The notes under the pieces were generated by a model. That model did no database searches. It was not told the DNA's origin and saw nothing but the letters and a program-made list of their open reading frames with translations. A program made the translations under genes and the position numbers. DNA of 64,000 nucleotides, taken from the NCBI RefSeq assembly GCF_013170825.1, contig NZ_CP033365.1, positions 5,840,001-5,904,000 of the forward strand. Reading direction: 5' to 3'. The DNA comes from Mesorhizobium sp. NZP2298. GTDB lineage: Bacteria > Pseudomonadota > Alphaproteobacteria > Rhizobiales > Rhizobiaceae. Every line of letters starts with the position of its first letter. Positions within the stretch are counted from its first letter, which is position 1. Shown piece by piece: positions 53,046 through 60,943 of this stretch.

Positions 53046-54005
53046 TCAGCAGCAGTCCCCGCGAACGCCCGTATGTCGGTTTGGACCGCTCGTTTTCAGA
53101 TCGCTCATCGCACCACCGATCCATTTGTTCGGCCGGCGTGACATCCAACGAAGATTGGATCCCCGGGTAGGATGGCCGTTGTGCTGGATTTCCTGGACGT
53201 GATCCGGGCTGAACAGCCTGTATTTTGGCCGCGTGCTCTCGGCCTTCTCCTTGAGCTTCTTCTGACAGTCCGGGGAAACGTCGTGGAACCCCATGTCCTC
53301 GGGCTTTCCTTCCCCGCCCGGCCCCTTGCCCAGCCTGGCGTAGCGCTTGATCGACTTGCAGACGTTGTTGCCGGAATTTCTCGTTCCGTCGCCATCCGGC
53401 CCGTATCTCTTGCCGGCCTGCTTGACCTCGGTGAACTCCGAACTCTTTCTGCCCTTGAGCGCGGCATCGTACGCCTTGATCTTGGCGCATATCTCTTCCA
53501 GCTCGCACTCGTCGTATTTCTTGCGCGGCTTTCCGGATTTCGTTTTTCCCTTCGGCGCATCTTCGCACAGGATCACCAAAACCGTGCCTTCGGTCTTGCT
53601 CCGGGGATCCACATTGCCCCCAAGATCCACCGTATTCTTGTCGTTGTGAAACTTCTTGTCCGTGTGTCGGCAGGCGTTCTGACCGTCCATTTTCACGTCG
53701 AAAGAGTAGGTGATCCAGTCCGTCGCCTTCATGTTGACGTTGGATTTTACGCCGCCAACGGTGCCGGGTTCATCACCATTGCTTCGGCTGTAGTGGGATC
53801 CCTTGATGGCAATCATCTTGCCCTTTGCGAACACCGTCGTCGTTCCATCGGAGAGCGATGATTGTTCCGCGATATTGGGGTAGGGAAGCGGGACAGGCCC
53901 GCCGGGGCTTGGCGTCTTGCAGACATCCGGGATTGTCGCCATAGAGAGGCCGACCGTGCCCTTGTAGGTCAGGCCAAGGTTGTTGACGGAGATGTGTGAC
54001 GGCAT
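53046..54005 (-). CDS. PAAR-like (DUF4150) T6SS effector with HNH-like C-terminal domain
   Basis: A 319-residue protein. Residues 1-130 form a DUF4150 PAAR-like tip domain: ISVNNLGLTYKGTVG, TIPDVCKTPSPGGPVPLPYPNIA and KGSHYSRSNGDEPG. A Lys-rich linker (about 145-230) follows. The C-terminal 80 residues have FHDVSPDCQKKL, PDHVQEIQHNGH, GSNLRWMSRRPNKWIGG and TGVRGDCC, the arrangement of HNH-type nuclease toxins (D-H-V, then N-L, then N-x-x-I-G). The tip domain would sit on VgrG, and the C-terminus would act on nucleic acid in the target cell. The SUKH immunity gene follows directly. HNH identity is by eye. Confidence 0.8.
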   Translation of the reverse strand: MPSHISVNNLGLTYKGTVGLSMATIPDVCKTPSPGGPVPLPYPNIAEQSSLSDGTTTVFAKGKMIAIKGSHYSRSNGDEPGTVGGVKSNVNMKATDWITYSFDVKMDGQNACRHTDKKFHNDKNTVDLGGNVDPRSKTEGTVLVILCEDAPKGKTKSGKPRKKYDECELEEICAKIKAYDAALKGRKSSEFTEVKQAGKRYGPDGDGTRNSGNNVCKSIKRYARLGKGPGGEGKPEDMGFHDVSPDCQKKLKEKAESTRPKYRLFSPDHVQEIQHNGHPTRGSNLRWMSRRPNKWIGGAMSDLKTSGPNRHTGVRGDCC

Positions 54006-54009
54006 CGCC

Positions 54010-55083
54010 TTACAGCCCCTTTGCCCAATCCTTCACCCGGTCCGCTACTGGCAGGTAGGGTGGGTTGTCCTCGAAATACGTCGCGAAGGCGTCGCCGAGC
54101 ACTTCCGGCTCGACGGAAAACAAGCTGTCCTCCAGCCGCGCCTCGGGAAACAATTCTAAAAACGCCGCCCCCGCGGGCACCGCCAGCGCCGGTGTGCGCA
54201 TCTGGTGGATGAGCCAGTGCAGGAGGGTGCGGTCGCCGAGCATACCCGCGCCCCGCACGGCCAAGGGCGCGGTTTCCGGCGTCTTGAGCAATCCACCCAT
54301 CCAGCCGCGCACATCCTTGTCCGGCTCGGCCTTGACCACCGCGCGCAAGGCCATCATCGCATCGGGACCACCACTGACCGCCACCTTCCGCAATTCAGGG
54401 CTGGCCAGATCCCCTGAGCCAAGTTCGGTCAGCGCCCAGGCGGCCCAGAACCGCGACTTCTCGTCGGCATTATTCAAGGCGGCTCTCAGTTCCTCCACAA
54501 GGTCCGCACGTTTCAGCTTTCCGGCGAGGTGCAAGCTGGTGGCGCGAACCCGTGCATCCGGATCGCGGACAAGTCGAACCAGCATCTGCCTGGGATCGAC
54601 ATTGTGACCAAGGCAGGCGGATACGCCGAGAAATCGCTTGAACGCATCCGGCGCTCCGATCCAGTCCCGCACCAAGGGGGCGATCGTTGTCGGCTCGTGC
54701 CAGGCCAGCGCACCGATCAGCCCGCGAGCGTCGTCGCTACCTTGACGGCCGAACTCGACGGCCTCGGCAACACGGCGACCATCGGTCTGCTCGATCCCCA
54801 TCCATCCGTAGAGGAACAGTTCGCCCTTTTCAGGGAAGTCCTCATAAGCCCGCACGATATATGGCCAGGCGGACGGACCCGCGATGCGCAAACCATCAAG
54901 GTTGGCCTCCAGACGCCTGTCGACACCGGCGACCACATCGACATCGGGCGGGTCGCTCTCCATCAACGTGTCGCGCTGCGCCCAGAAGAACGCGGCCTGC
55001 TCGGCATGTTGCCGAACAATATCCCGCACTATTCGCCGCTCCGGCGCACCTTCCGCTTTCGGTTTGCCCTGTGCCGCCAACAT
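54010..55083 (-). CDS. TIGR02270-like HEAT-repeat protein
   Basis: A 357-residue helical repeat protein. Several HEAT-like repeats are visible between residues 110 and 290, such as RLVRDPDARVRATSLHLAGKLKRADLVEELRAAL and FWAAWALTELGSG. The WPYIVRAYEDFPEKGELFLYGWMGIE region fits the TIGR02270 family found in T6SS effector modules. Probable scaffold or chaperone for effector loading. ATGA overlap with the DUF6484 gene; the PAAR-like gene follows after four bases. Confidence 0.75.
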   Translation of the reverse strand: MLAAQGKPKAEGAPERRIVRDIVRQHAEQAAFFWAQRDTLMESDPPDVDVVAGVDRRLEANLDGLRIAGPSAWPYIVRAYEDFPEKGELFLYGWMGIEQTDGRRVAEAVEFGRQGSDDARGLIGALAWHEPTTIAPLVRDWIGAPDAFKRFLGVSACLGHNVDPRQMLVRLVRDPDARVRATSLHLAGKLKRADLVEELRAALNNADEKSRFWAAWALTELGSGDLASPELRKVAVSGGPDAMMALRAVVKAEPDKDVRGWMGGLLKTPETAPLAVRGAGMLGDRTLLHWLIHQMRTPALAVPAGAAFLELFPEARLEDSLFSVEPEVLGDAFATYFEDNPPYLPVADRVKDWAKGL

Positions 55084-55508
55084 CAGTTGAGATCGATCGA
55101 TCCGCCCCGGATACGATTGGCGGCGCTGGCCTGGCTGGTGACATAGGTGCCGCGAATGGTGATGCGGCCGTCTTTTTCCATCAGGATCGCCGCCTCGCCG
55201 CAGCGCAACTCGATACGCTCCTTGCCCATAATTCGCACGGTCTCGCCGTCGCGAATGATCTGCGACGAGGCCGCGTTGCGGGCCGGCTCGACTACCCGCC
55301 CGACAATCAAGGGACGACCCGGATTGCCATCCTGAAACAGCAATGCGACTTCGGCACCGATCATATCGGAGCTGAGTTCGGTCAGGCTGCGGGCCGGGAT
55401 GGCTGTCTCTTCTGGATTGCCGGGGAAGACGACAAGCGGCGCACCTTCGCCGAACCCCAGGAAAATCCCGATCACGACCCCTTCGATACGCTCACGTGTT
55501 TCGACCAT
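55083..55508 (-). CDS. DUF6484-like T6SS-associated protein
   Basis: A 141-residue protein starting at the ATG at 55508, 10 bp after vgrG, with GAGG upstream (GTG at 55529 is an alternative). ERIEGVVIGIFLGFGEGAPLVVFPGN and VALLFQDGNPGRPLIVGRV form a small beta-rich domain, and RIMGKERIELRCGEAAILMEKDGRITIRG resembles the VgrG-tail beta-helix repeats. Small proteins of this type sit between vgrG and effector genes and may extend or adapt the spike. Confidence 0.7.
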   Translation of the reverse strand: MVETRERIEGVVIGIFLGFGEGAPLVVFPGNPEETAIPARSLTELSSDMIGAEVALLFQDGNPGRPLIVGRVVEPARNAASSQIIRDGETVRIMGKERIELRCGEAAILMEKDGRITIRGTYVTSQASAANRIRGGSIDLN

Positions 55509-55518
55509 CGTCACATCC

Positions 55519-57846
55519 TCAGTTTTCACTGATCTTCGAACCCTTCATCACAATGTCGCTGGAAGCCTTGATGGTGATCTTGCCGGACCCGTTCACCGAA
55601 ATATCCTTGCCCTCGATGCCAATCGACCCGTCCTTCTTCATCATGATCTTGGCCGAACCGCATTTGATCAGGATCTCGTCACCGGCGTCGATCACCAGCT
55701 TCTTGCCGACCTTGATGGAGCTGTTCTCGCCGACATTGATCGAACTGCCTTTCGCAACACCCAAGGAATGGGCGCCGCCGACGGTCGTGGAATCGTCGGC
55801 CGCGATGCTGGCGCTACGCGCCGCGCCCACGTTGAACGTCTGGGCGCTGCCGATAGTCACGCTCTGATCGGCGCCGACATTGACGCTTTGCGCGGCCGCG
55901 ATGTTCCAGCTGTCGGCTGCCCCGATGTCGTGGCTTTGCGCTGACCCCACGGTGACCGACCGTGTCGCGCCGATCGTATTGGCTTGCGGGCCACCGACGG
56001 TTCGTGTTTCGGATGCCGCCACCGAATCGACCCGGGCCGCGCCGACGCTCACCGTCTGGACGATGGCGACGGTCTGCGTGTGATTGGCGCCGATCGTTTC
56101 GGTGGAGTTCGAACCGATGCTGATCGTCTCATTCGCCCCGACCGTCAGCGAGCGATTGACGCCCACCGTCTCGGTGTCGTTGTTGCCGATATTCGTGGTC
56201 TGGTCGACGCCGACCTTGACCGTCTTGTTGTTGCCGACGTCCTCGTCGAGGTTGTGGCCGACGGAATGCTTGGCGTCGTGGTCGATGCGGTCGGACTGGT
56301 CGTGCTGGACGAGCTTGGTGCGGTCGTGCTTGATCAGAAGGTTGTGGTCCTTCTGCGCCTGGAAGTTGACCAGCTCGGAGCCGGCCTTATCCTCGAACAT
56401 CAGCTCGTTGTAGCCGCCGCCGCCTTTCGAGGAGTTGGATTTCCAGCCCGACTGCGTTGCATTGCCCGGCAAGCCGTAGGGCGGCATCTGCGAGGCATTG
56501 TAGACCCTGCCGGTGATGATCGGCAGGTCAGGGTCGCCTTCGAGGAAGTCGACGATCACCTCCTGGCCGATGCGCGGTATCTGGATGAAGCCCCAGCCGC
56601 TGCCGGCCCAGGTCTGCGAGACACGCACGAAGCAGGAACTGTTTTCGTTCTTCTTGCCCAGGCGGTCCCAGTGGAACTGCACCTTCACCCGGGCATATTT
56701 GTCGGTGAATATCTCCTCGCCTGAAGGGCCGACCACCGTCGCCGTCTGCGGCCCGCGCATGATCGGCCGCGCCGTGATCCGCGGCGCGCGATAGGGCAAG
56801 GCAGTCGGCGCGACACCCAGCACGATCTTGTAATTCTCGCTGTGGGCTTCGTTCTGGGTCCTGTAGCCCGGATCGAACAACCTGTATTCGGCGCTGACAA
56901 CCAGATACTCCTGGTTCTGGTCATCGCGCGGAAAGCTTTCCAGCTTGAAGGTGCAGCCGGAATGGAGGCCGCGCACGGTTCCAACGGCGGTGATGCGCTG
57001 ATGCGCGGCCTGAAGTTCCTCGCGCCGGATGCCGGCCAAGGTGTCGCCGCGCCCCACATCGAGATGCGCCCCAGGCTGGCGATAATTCTCGCCGGAAGCT
57101 TCCTTGTGGCTGAACGGCTGGGCGGACTTCGCCATCAGATCGGCGCCAGGCTTCTTGAAATCATAGTCGGTGTGGGCATAGGCGCCGGGCCTCACCGAAC
57201 TGCCCGGAATCCATTCGGTGATGTATTCGACGTCGCGCCGCGAACCCTGTCCTTCGAAATTGTACGGTATCTTCTCGTAGCCCGGCGCCGGCTTCAGCTT
57301 GCTCATCGCGTCGCACAGAACGAGCGTGTGCTTGCCCTCGTCATGCTCGAAGAAATAGAAGATGCCTTCGTGCTCGAGGAGGCGTTGCACGAAATCGAGA
57401 TCGCTCTCGTCGTACTGTACGCAGTATTCACGCGACGGGTACGACCCTTGCAGCCGCTTCTCGAATTTCGCCGTCCCGTATTTCGAGAAGATCTTTTCGA
57501 CGATCTCGACAGCGGTCATGTTTTGAAAGATCCGGCAATCGGTCGCATTGCCGAGGAACCAGAGCCACGGCCTGACGACCGCTTCGTAATAGGCCAGCCG
57601 GTCTTCGATGCGGGTCAGGCGAAACTCCGACACCAGGCCGCTGAACCACCGTTTCGGATCGGATTCACCTTCGACCGAAACCATTCCCCCCAGCATCTTC
57701 AGCGGATCGATGTCGGAGCTGGGGCTGACGAACCCGACCGTATAGGCAAAGCAACGGCTGATCTCGTCGCGCCCGACAAGATGCGTGAAGGTCAACAGCT
57801 CGGCGCCAACCGGTGTCTGTACAACCGTGGCACGTTCGTTCGGCAT
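55519..57846 (-). CDS. vgrG: T6SS spike protein VgrG (TssI)
   Basis: A 775-residue VgrG starting at the ATG at 57846, with GGAGGGG eight bases upstream. The gp27-like N-terminus begins with PVGAELLTFTHLVGRDEISRCF and includes FQNMTAVEIVEKIFSKYG and DESDLDFVQRLLEHEGIFYFFEHD. The gp5-like OB fold has GEEIFTDKYARVKVQFHWDR and SSCFVRVSQTWAGSGWGFIQIPRIGQEVIVDFLEGDPD. A long C-terminal beta-helix follows. It ends in a plain DUF2345-like tail (DISVNGSGKITIKASSDI), so no catalytic domain is fused. First gene of the effector operon. Confidence 0.96.
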   Translation of the reverse strand: MPNERATVVQTPVGAELLTFTHLVGRDEISRCFAYTVGFVSPSSDIDPLKMLGGMVSVEGESDPKRWFSGLVSEFRLTRIEDRLAYYEAVVRPWLWFLGNATDCRIFQNMTAVEIVEKIFSKYGTAKFEKRLQGSYPSREYCVQYDESDLDFVQRLLEHEGIFYFFEHDEGKHTLVLCDAMSKLKPAPGYEKIPYNFEGQGSRRDVEYITEWIPGSSVRPGAYAHTDYDFKKPGADLMAKSAQPFSHKEASGENYRQPGAHLDVGRGDTLAGIRREELQAAHQRITAVGTVRGLHSGCTFKLESFPRDDQNQEYLVVSAEYRLFDPGYRTQNEAHSENYKIVLGVAPTALPYRAPRITARPIMRGPQTATVVGPSGEEIFTDKYARVKVQFHWDRLGKKNENSSCFVRVSQTWAGSGWGFIQIPRIGQEVIVDFLEGDPDLPIITGRVYNASQMPPYGLPGNATQSGWKSNSSKGGGGYNELMFEDKAGSELVNFQAQKDHNLLIKHDRTKLVQHDQSDRIDHDAKHSVGHNLDEDVGNNKTVKVGVDQTTNIGNNDTETVGVNRSLTVGANETISIGSNSTETIGANHTQTVAIVQTVSVGAARVDSVAASETRTVGGPQANTIGATRSVTVGSAQSHDIGAADSWNIAAAQSVNVGADQSVTIGSAQTFNVGAARSASIAADDSTTVGGAHSLGVAKGSSINVGENSSIKVGKKLVIDAGDEILIKCGSAKIMMKKDGSIGIEGKDISVNGSGKITIKASSDIVMKGSKISEN
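55660..56290 (-). repeat. VgrG octad repeat (about 26 copies)
   Basis: The C-terminal needle of VgrG reads in eight-residue units such as GVNRSLTV, GANETISI and GADQSVTI, each beginning with Gly or Ala and closing on Val or Ile. At DNA level the 24-base units are degenerate. This continuous run of about 26 units is a triple-stranded beta-helix by analogy with known VgrG/gp5. Confidence 0.8.
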
Positions 57847-58095
57847 GGGTCGTGCCCCTCCTGGACGCGGCCGCCGACGCGGTGGATTTGAAGTCCCATC
57901 TGCTGAGGAACCTTTTAAGACCCACCGCACCAGGCCATGTTGAGCCTACCACATATTGTCCTGCCAACCAAAGAGGACACACAGCGTCAAAACCTTGCCC
58001 TGTCGATGATGCATCGGCTCGAAACACTGCTGTCCTGTTGTATGTGCAAACTGCTAGAATGTGGAGTATCGGTCAGTGTTCGACGGCGACCCTGG

Positions 58096-59151
58096 ATGTA
58101 CATCAGTTTGCAAATCAACAATGTCGACGCCTTGCCTGCGGGCATCTCGACCGGCTACGCGGCGCGGGATCGCAGCTTCGAAATCGGGCGCGATGCTTGC
58201 GACTGGACCTTGTCGGACCCCGACAAGTTCATCTCCGGCCGGCATTGCGAGGTCCGCTACGAGGCAGGCGCATTCTGGCTGCACGACGTCTCGCGCAACG
58301 GAACCTACATCAACGGATCAAACCAGCGCATGACCGGCCCGCATCGGATGGCCAACGGCGACCGGATGCTGATTGGCCGCTATGTCATCTTCGTGTCGAT
58401 CGATGAGGAGCGCGCAGCGACAAGTCATCCCAACCGCGGCTCGACGCAGCGAGAAATGCCGGCCGCGACAAATCGGTCGCTGGAATTCGGAGAGGGACCC
58501 TTCTTCGATCCCGCGGAGCAACGGTCCGGGCAGCGGGTTAGGGCTCCGGCATTCTCGTCGCAACCCTCGCCGCTTCCCTCGACGCGAGACGAGGTGCTGC
58601 GAGAAATCGCGATCGCGGCCGGTATCTCGCCGGAATTGCTGCAATCGCGCGACCCGCATGAAGTCGCCGCCGAAATCGGCGCGGTGCTGCGGACAGTGGT
58701 CGAGGAAGTGACCTTGCTGTTGAAAGCACGCGCGGCCGCGAAAATGCTGGCCAAGAGCACACAACGAACGATGATCAGCGCGGCCGACAACAATCCCCTG
58801 AAGTTCGTCCCAGGAACCGACGACATCCTCGAGATCATGTTTGCGCGACGCCGTGCCGGCTATCTCGATGCCAGGCGCAGCATCGAGGATGCGTTCCGCG
58901 ATCTCAAGACGCACGAATTCGCCACCTATGCCGCCATGCAGGCGGCGCTGTCGCGGCTGCTCGACGACTTGTCTCCCGAAGCGATCGGAAGAAAGCTTCC
59001 GCCGACATCGTTCTCGTCGAAAAAGAGCCAGGCCTGGGACGCTTTTGTCGCGACCTGGCGAACCATGGAGGAAGCACACGAGAACGGCATGCTGGACATA
59101 TTCCTGGCCTATTTCAGCGAAGCCTATGCCAAGGCCGACAAGCAGAAATAG
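58096..59151 (+). CDS. T6SS FHA-domain protein TagH (second copy)
   Basis: A 351-residue TagH starting at the ATG at 58096; the ribosome binding site is weak and the frame is open upstream. FHA domain about residues 25-90: FEIGRDACDWTLSD, SGRHCEVRYEAG and VSRNGTYING. A short linker leads to the TagH C-terminal domain (EIAIAAGISPELLQSRDPHEVAAEIGAVL and NNPLKFVPGTDDILEIMF). It lacks the long Pro-rich linker of the first copy. It heads a second tagH-tssL-tssM set and diverges from vgrG. Confidence 0.88.
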   Translation: MYISLQINNVDALPAGISTGYAARDRSFEIGRDACDWTLSDPDKFISGRHCEVRYEAGAFWLHDVSRNGTYINGSNQRMTGPHRMANGDRMLIGRYVIFVSIDEERAATSHPNRGSTQREMPAATNRSLEFGEGPFFDPAEQRSGQRVRAPAFSSQPSPLPSTRDEVLREIAIAAGISPELLQSRDPHEVAAEIGAVLRTVVEEVTLLLKARAAAKMLAKSTQRTMISAADNNPLKFVPGTDDILEIMFARRRAGYLDARRSIEDAFRDLKTHEFATYAAMQAALSRLLDDLSPEAIGRKLPPTSFSSKKSQAWDAFVATWRTMEEAHENGMLDIFLAYFSEAYAKADKQK

Positions 59152-59445
59152 GCGCTTCAGGGGAGCGTTGCAGCCAATGAAGATACCTCTTCGGTGTGCG
59201 GCATCCGGTTCCAATCGAGATTTTCCGGGATTACGATCGCATACGACAATTCGCCAAGCGGGTAAGCCTGATCGACCTGGGGGTCTGCGGCAGATGTCAT
59301 CTTACGGCGGGATAGCAAGTTTTAGTCTGCCTTCCTCAACACAGAGTCCTGACCTGCAGGGCCTGCCTTTGCTTTACCTGACCGCGAGAAGCTTTGCGCC
59401 TGTCCGCCAAGAGCGCGGGTGCCGGGCGCCGACGGACGATCGGCG

Positions 59446-60921
59446 ATGAGCTCGAAGGACGATCCTTTCGGCCCGGCGGGCAAGACCGTCATTCGCGCCA
59501 CGCCACGGCGTGAGCGAAAGCCGGCACCGGGCCCTCCCGTCGCGGATGGCGGACAGCCCTCGCAGGTCAAGGACTCGACCGTGTTCGATCCCGGTGTCGG
59601 CCGGCATACGCCGCCCGGTTGGACATCCGGGACCGTTATTTATCAGGGGACTCCTCCCGTGGCGGCTCCGGCCCTGCCGCAGGAGACCTTGCTCAACGTC
59701 ACGGACAACGTCCGATATTCCGCGGCAAACCCGATCCTTGCCGCGGCCGCACCGTTGCTGATGCTATTCGGTCAGCTCAGGCTTATCCCGGTCGAGAGAC
59801 AAGCGGAGCCATTGGCGGAGCATATCACTGAGGCGATCGACAAGTTCGACAGCGCACTGGAGAAAGCAGGCGTTGCCGAAGAGGATGCGCGGATTGCGAA
59901 ATTTGTCCTCTGCGAAACCGCCGACGATCTCATCGGCAACCTGCCCTGGCCACGCAAGGACGCCTGGGTGCAGCACAGCATGCTGTCGCGGTTCTTCCAC
60001 GTCGAGCCCAACGGCACGGGCTTTTTCGAAGCGCTGAACAAAATCCTGGCCAGCCCGGAGGCACATTACGATCTGCTCGAACTGATGCATGTGTGTCTGT
60101 CGCTGGGGTACGAAGGCCAATATCGCGGCCTGACGCGCGAGGACACCAATCTCGAACGCGTTCGGCGCGACGTCTACGAAACGCTTCGCTATTTCAGGCC
60201 CCGCGCGGACGAAGACATCTCGCCTCGCTGGCAGGGCCTGGCGGCGACGATGACGCAGTCTTCGACACGCCTGCCGCTCTGGGCCGTTGCGGCAGCGGCA
60301 GCGGCGCTGCTGACGGCGGCATTCTTCGCGTTGCGGGTCTTCATCACCAATGAAGGCGACGCCACCGCTGGTGAATTGCTGGCCCTCAACCCGTCGACAC
60401 CGATCGCCATCGAGCGCGCCAGTGTCGCGCCTTTGGGAGAGCCGGAGAAAGTCACCCCTCCGGCAGCCACGACCACGCAGATCGATCGCATCCGCTCGGC
60501 ACTGGCCAAGGATATCGAAGCCGGCGGGATGACCGTCGGCACGAAGGGCGGCTTCATCGTCGTGGAAATCAACAATCTCCTGGTGTTCCAGTCCGGAAGA
60601 GCCGACGCGAAGCTGGAGTTCCAGCCCATAGCAGCCGATATCGCCGCCGCCCTGGAACCCGAGCGTGGGCCAATCAGGATCGTCGGCCATACCGACAATG
60701 TGAAGCCGCGAAAATCGAGCCCGTTCAAGTCCAACTTCGATCTTTCTGTCGCCCGGGCGAAGGCCGTCCAAACCATGATGGCGCAGAAGTTGAGCGATCC
60801 TTCGCGACTGACGGTCGACGGCAAGGGCGAGGACGAGCCGATCGCCGACAATACAACCGTGGAAGGCCGCGCCAAGAACCGCCGGGTCGATGTGATGATC
60901 GCCAAGGAGGAGACATTGTGA
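59446..60921 (+). CDS. T6SS inner-membrane protein TssL with OmpA domain (second copy)
   Basis: A 491-residue TssL starting at the ATG at 59446 (MSSKDDPFG). After a Pro-rich N-terminus, the DotU domain spans about 85-265 (NPILAAAAPLLMLFGQLRL, ADDLIGNLPWPRKDAW, LDLL-type LLELMHVCLSLGYEGQYRG). A membrane helix is near 277-299, and the OmpA domain (IRIVGHTDNVKPR, SVARAKAVQTMM, RAKNRRVDVMI) closes the protein. It differs from the first TssL along the whole length, so it is not a recent duplicate. A 294-bp gap before it shows no ORF. Confidence 0.93.
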   Translation: MSSKDDPFGPAGKTVIRATPRRERKPAPGPPVADGGQPSQVKDSTVFDPGVGRHTPPGWTSGTVIYQGTPPVAAPALPQETLLNVTDNVRYSAANPILAAAAPLLMLFGQLRLIPVERQAEPLAEHITEAIDKFDSALEKAGVAEEDARIAKFVLCETADDLIGNLPWPRKDAWVQHSMLSRFFHVEPNGTGFFEALNKILASPEAHYDLLELMHVCLSLGYEGQYRGLTREDTNLERVRRDVYETLRYFRPRADEDISPRWQGLAATMTQSSTRLPLWAVAAAAAALLTAAFFALRVFITNEGDATAGELLALNPSTPIAIERASVAPLGEPEKVTPPAATTTQIDRIRSALAKDIEAGGMTVGTKGGFIVVEINNLLVFQSGRADAKLEFQPIAADIAAALEPERGPIRIVGHTDNVKPRKSSPFKSNFDLSVARAKAVQTMMAQKLSDPSRLTVDGKGEDEPIADNTTVEGRAKNRRVDVMIAKEETL

Positions 60922-60943
60922 GCAGGGCCGGTTGGATGCGCCG

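Noticed and set aside
55660..56290. CRISPR array or tandem DNA repeat
   Set aside because: The periodicity is in the protein (octads); the 24-base units are too degenerate and lie in frame within vgrG.
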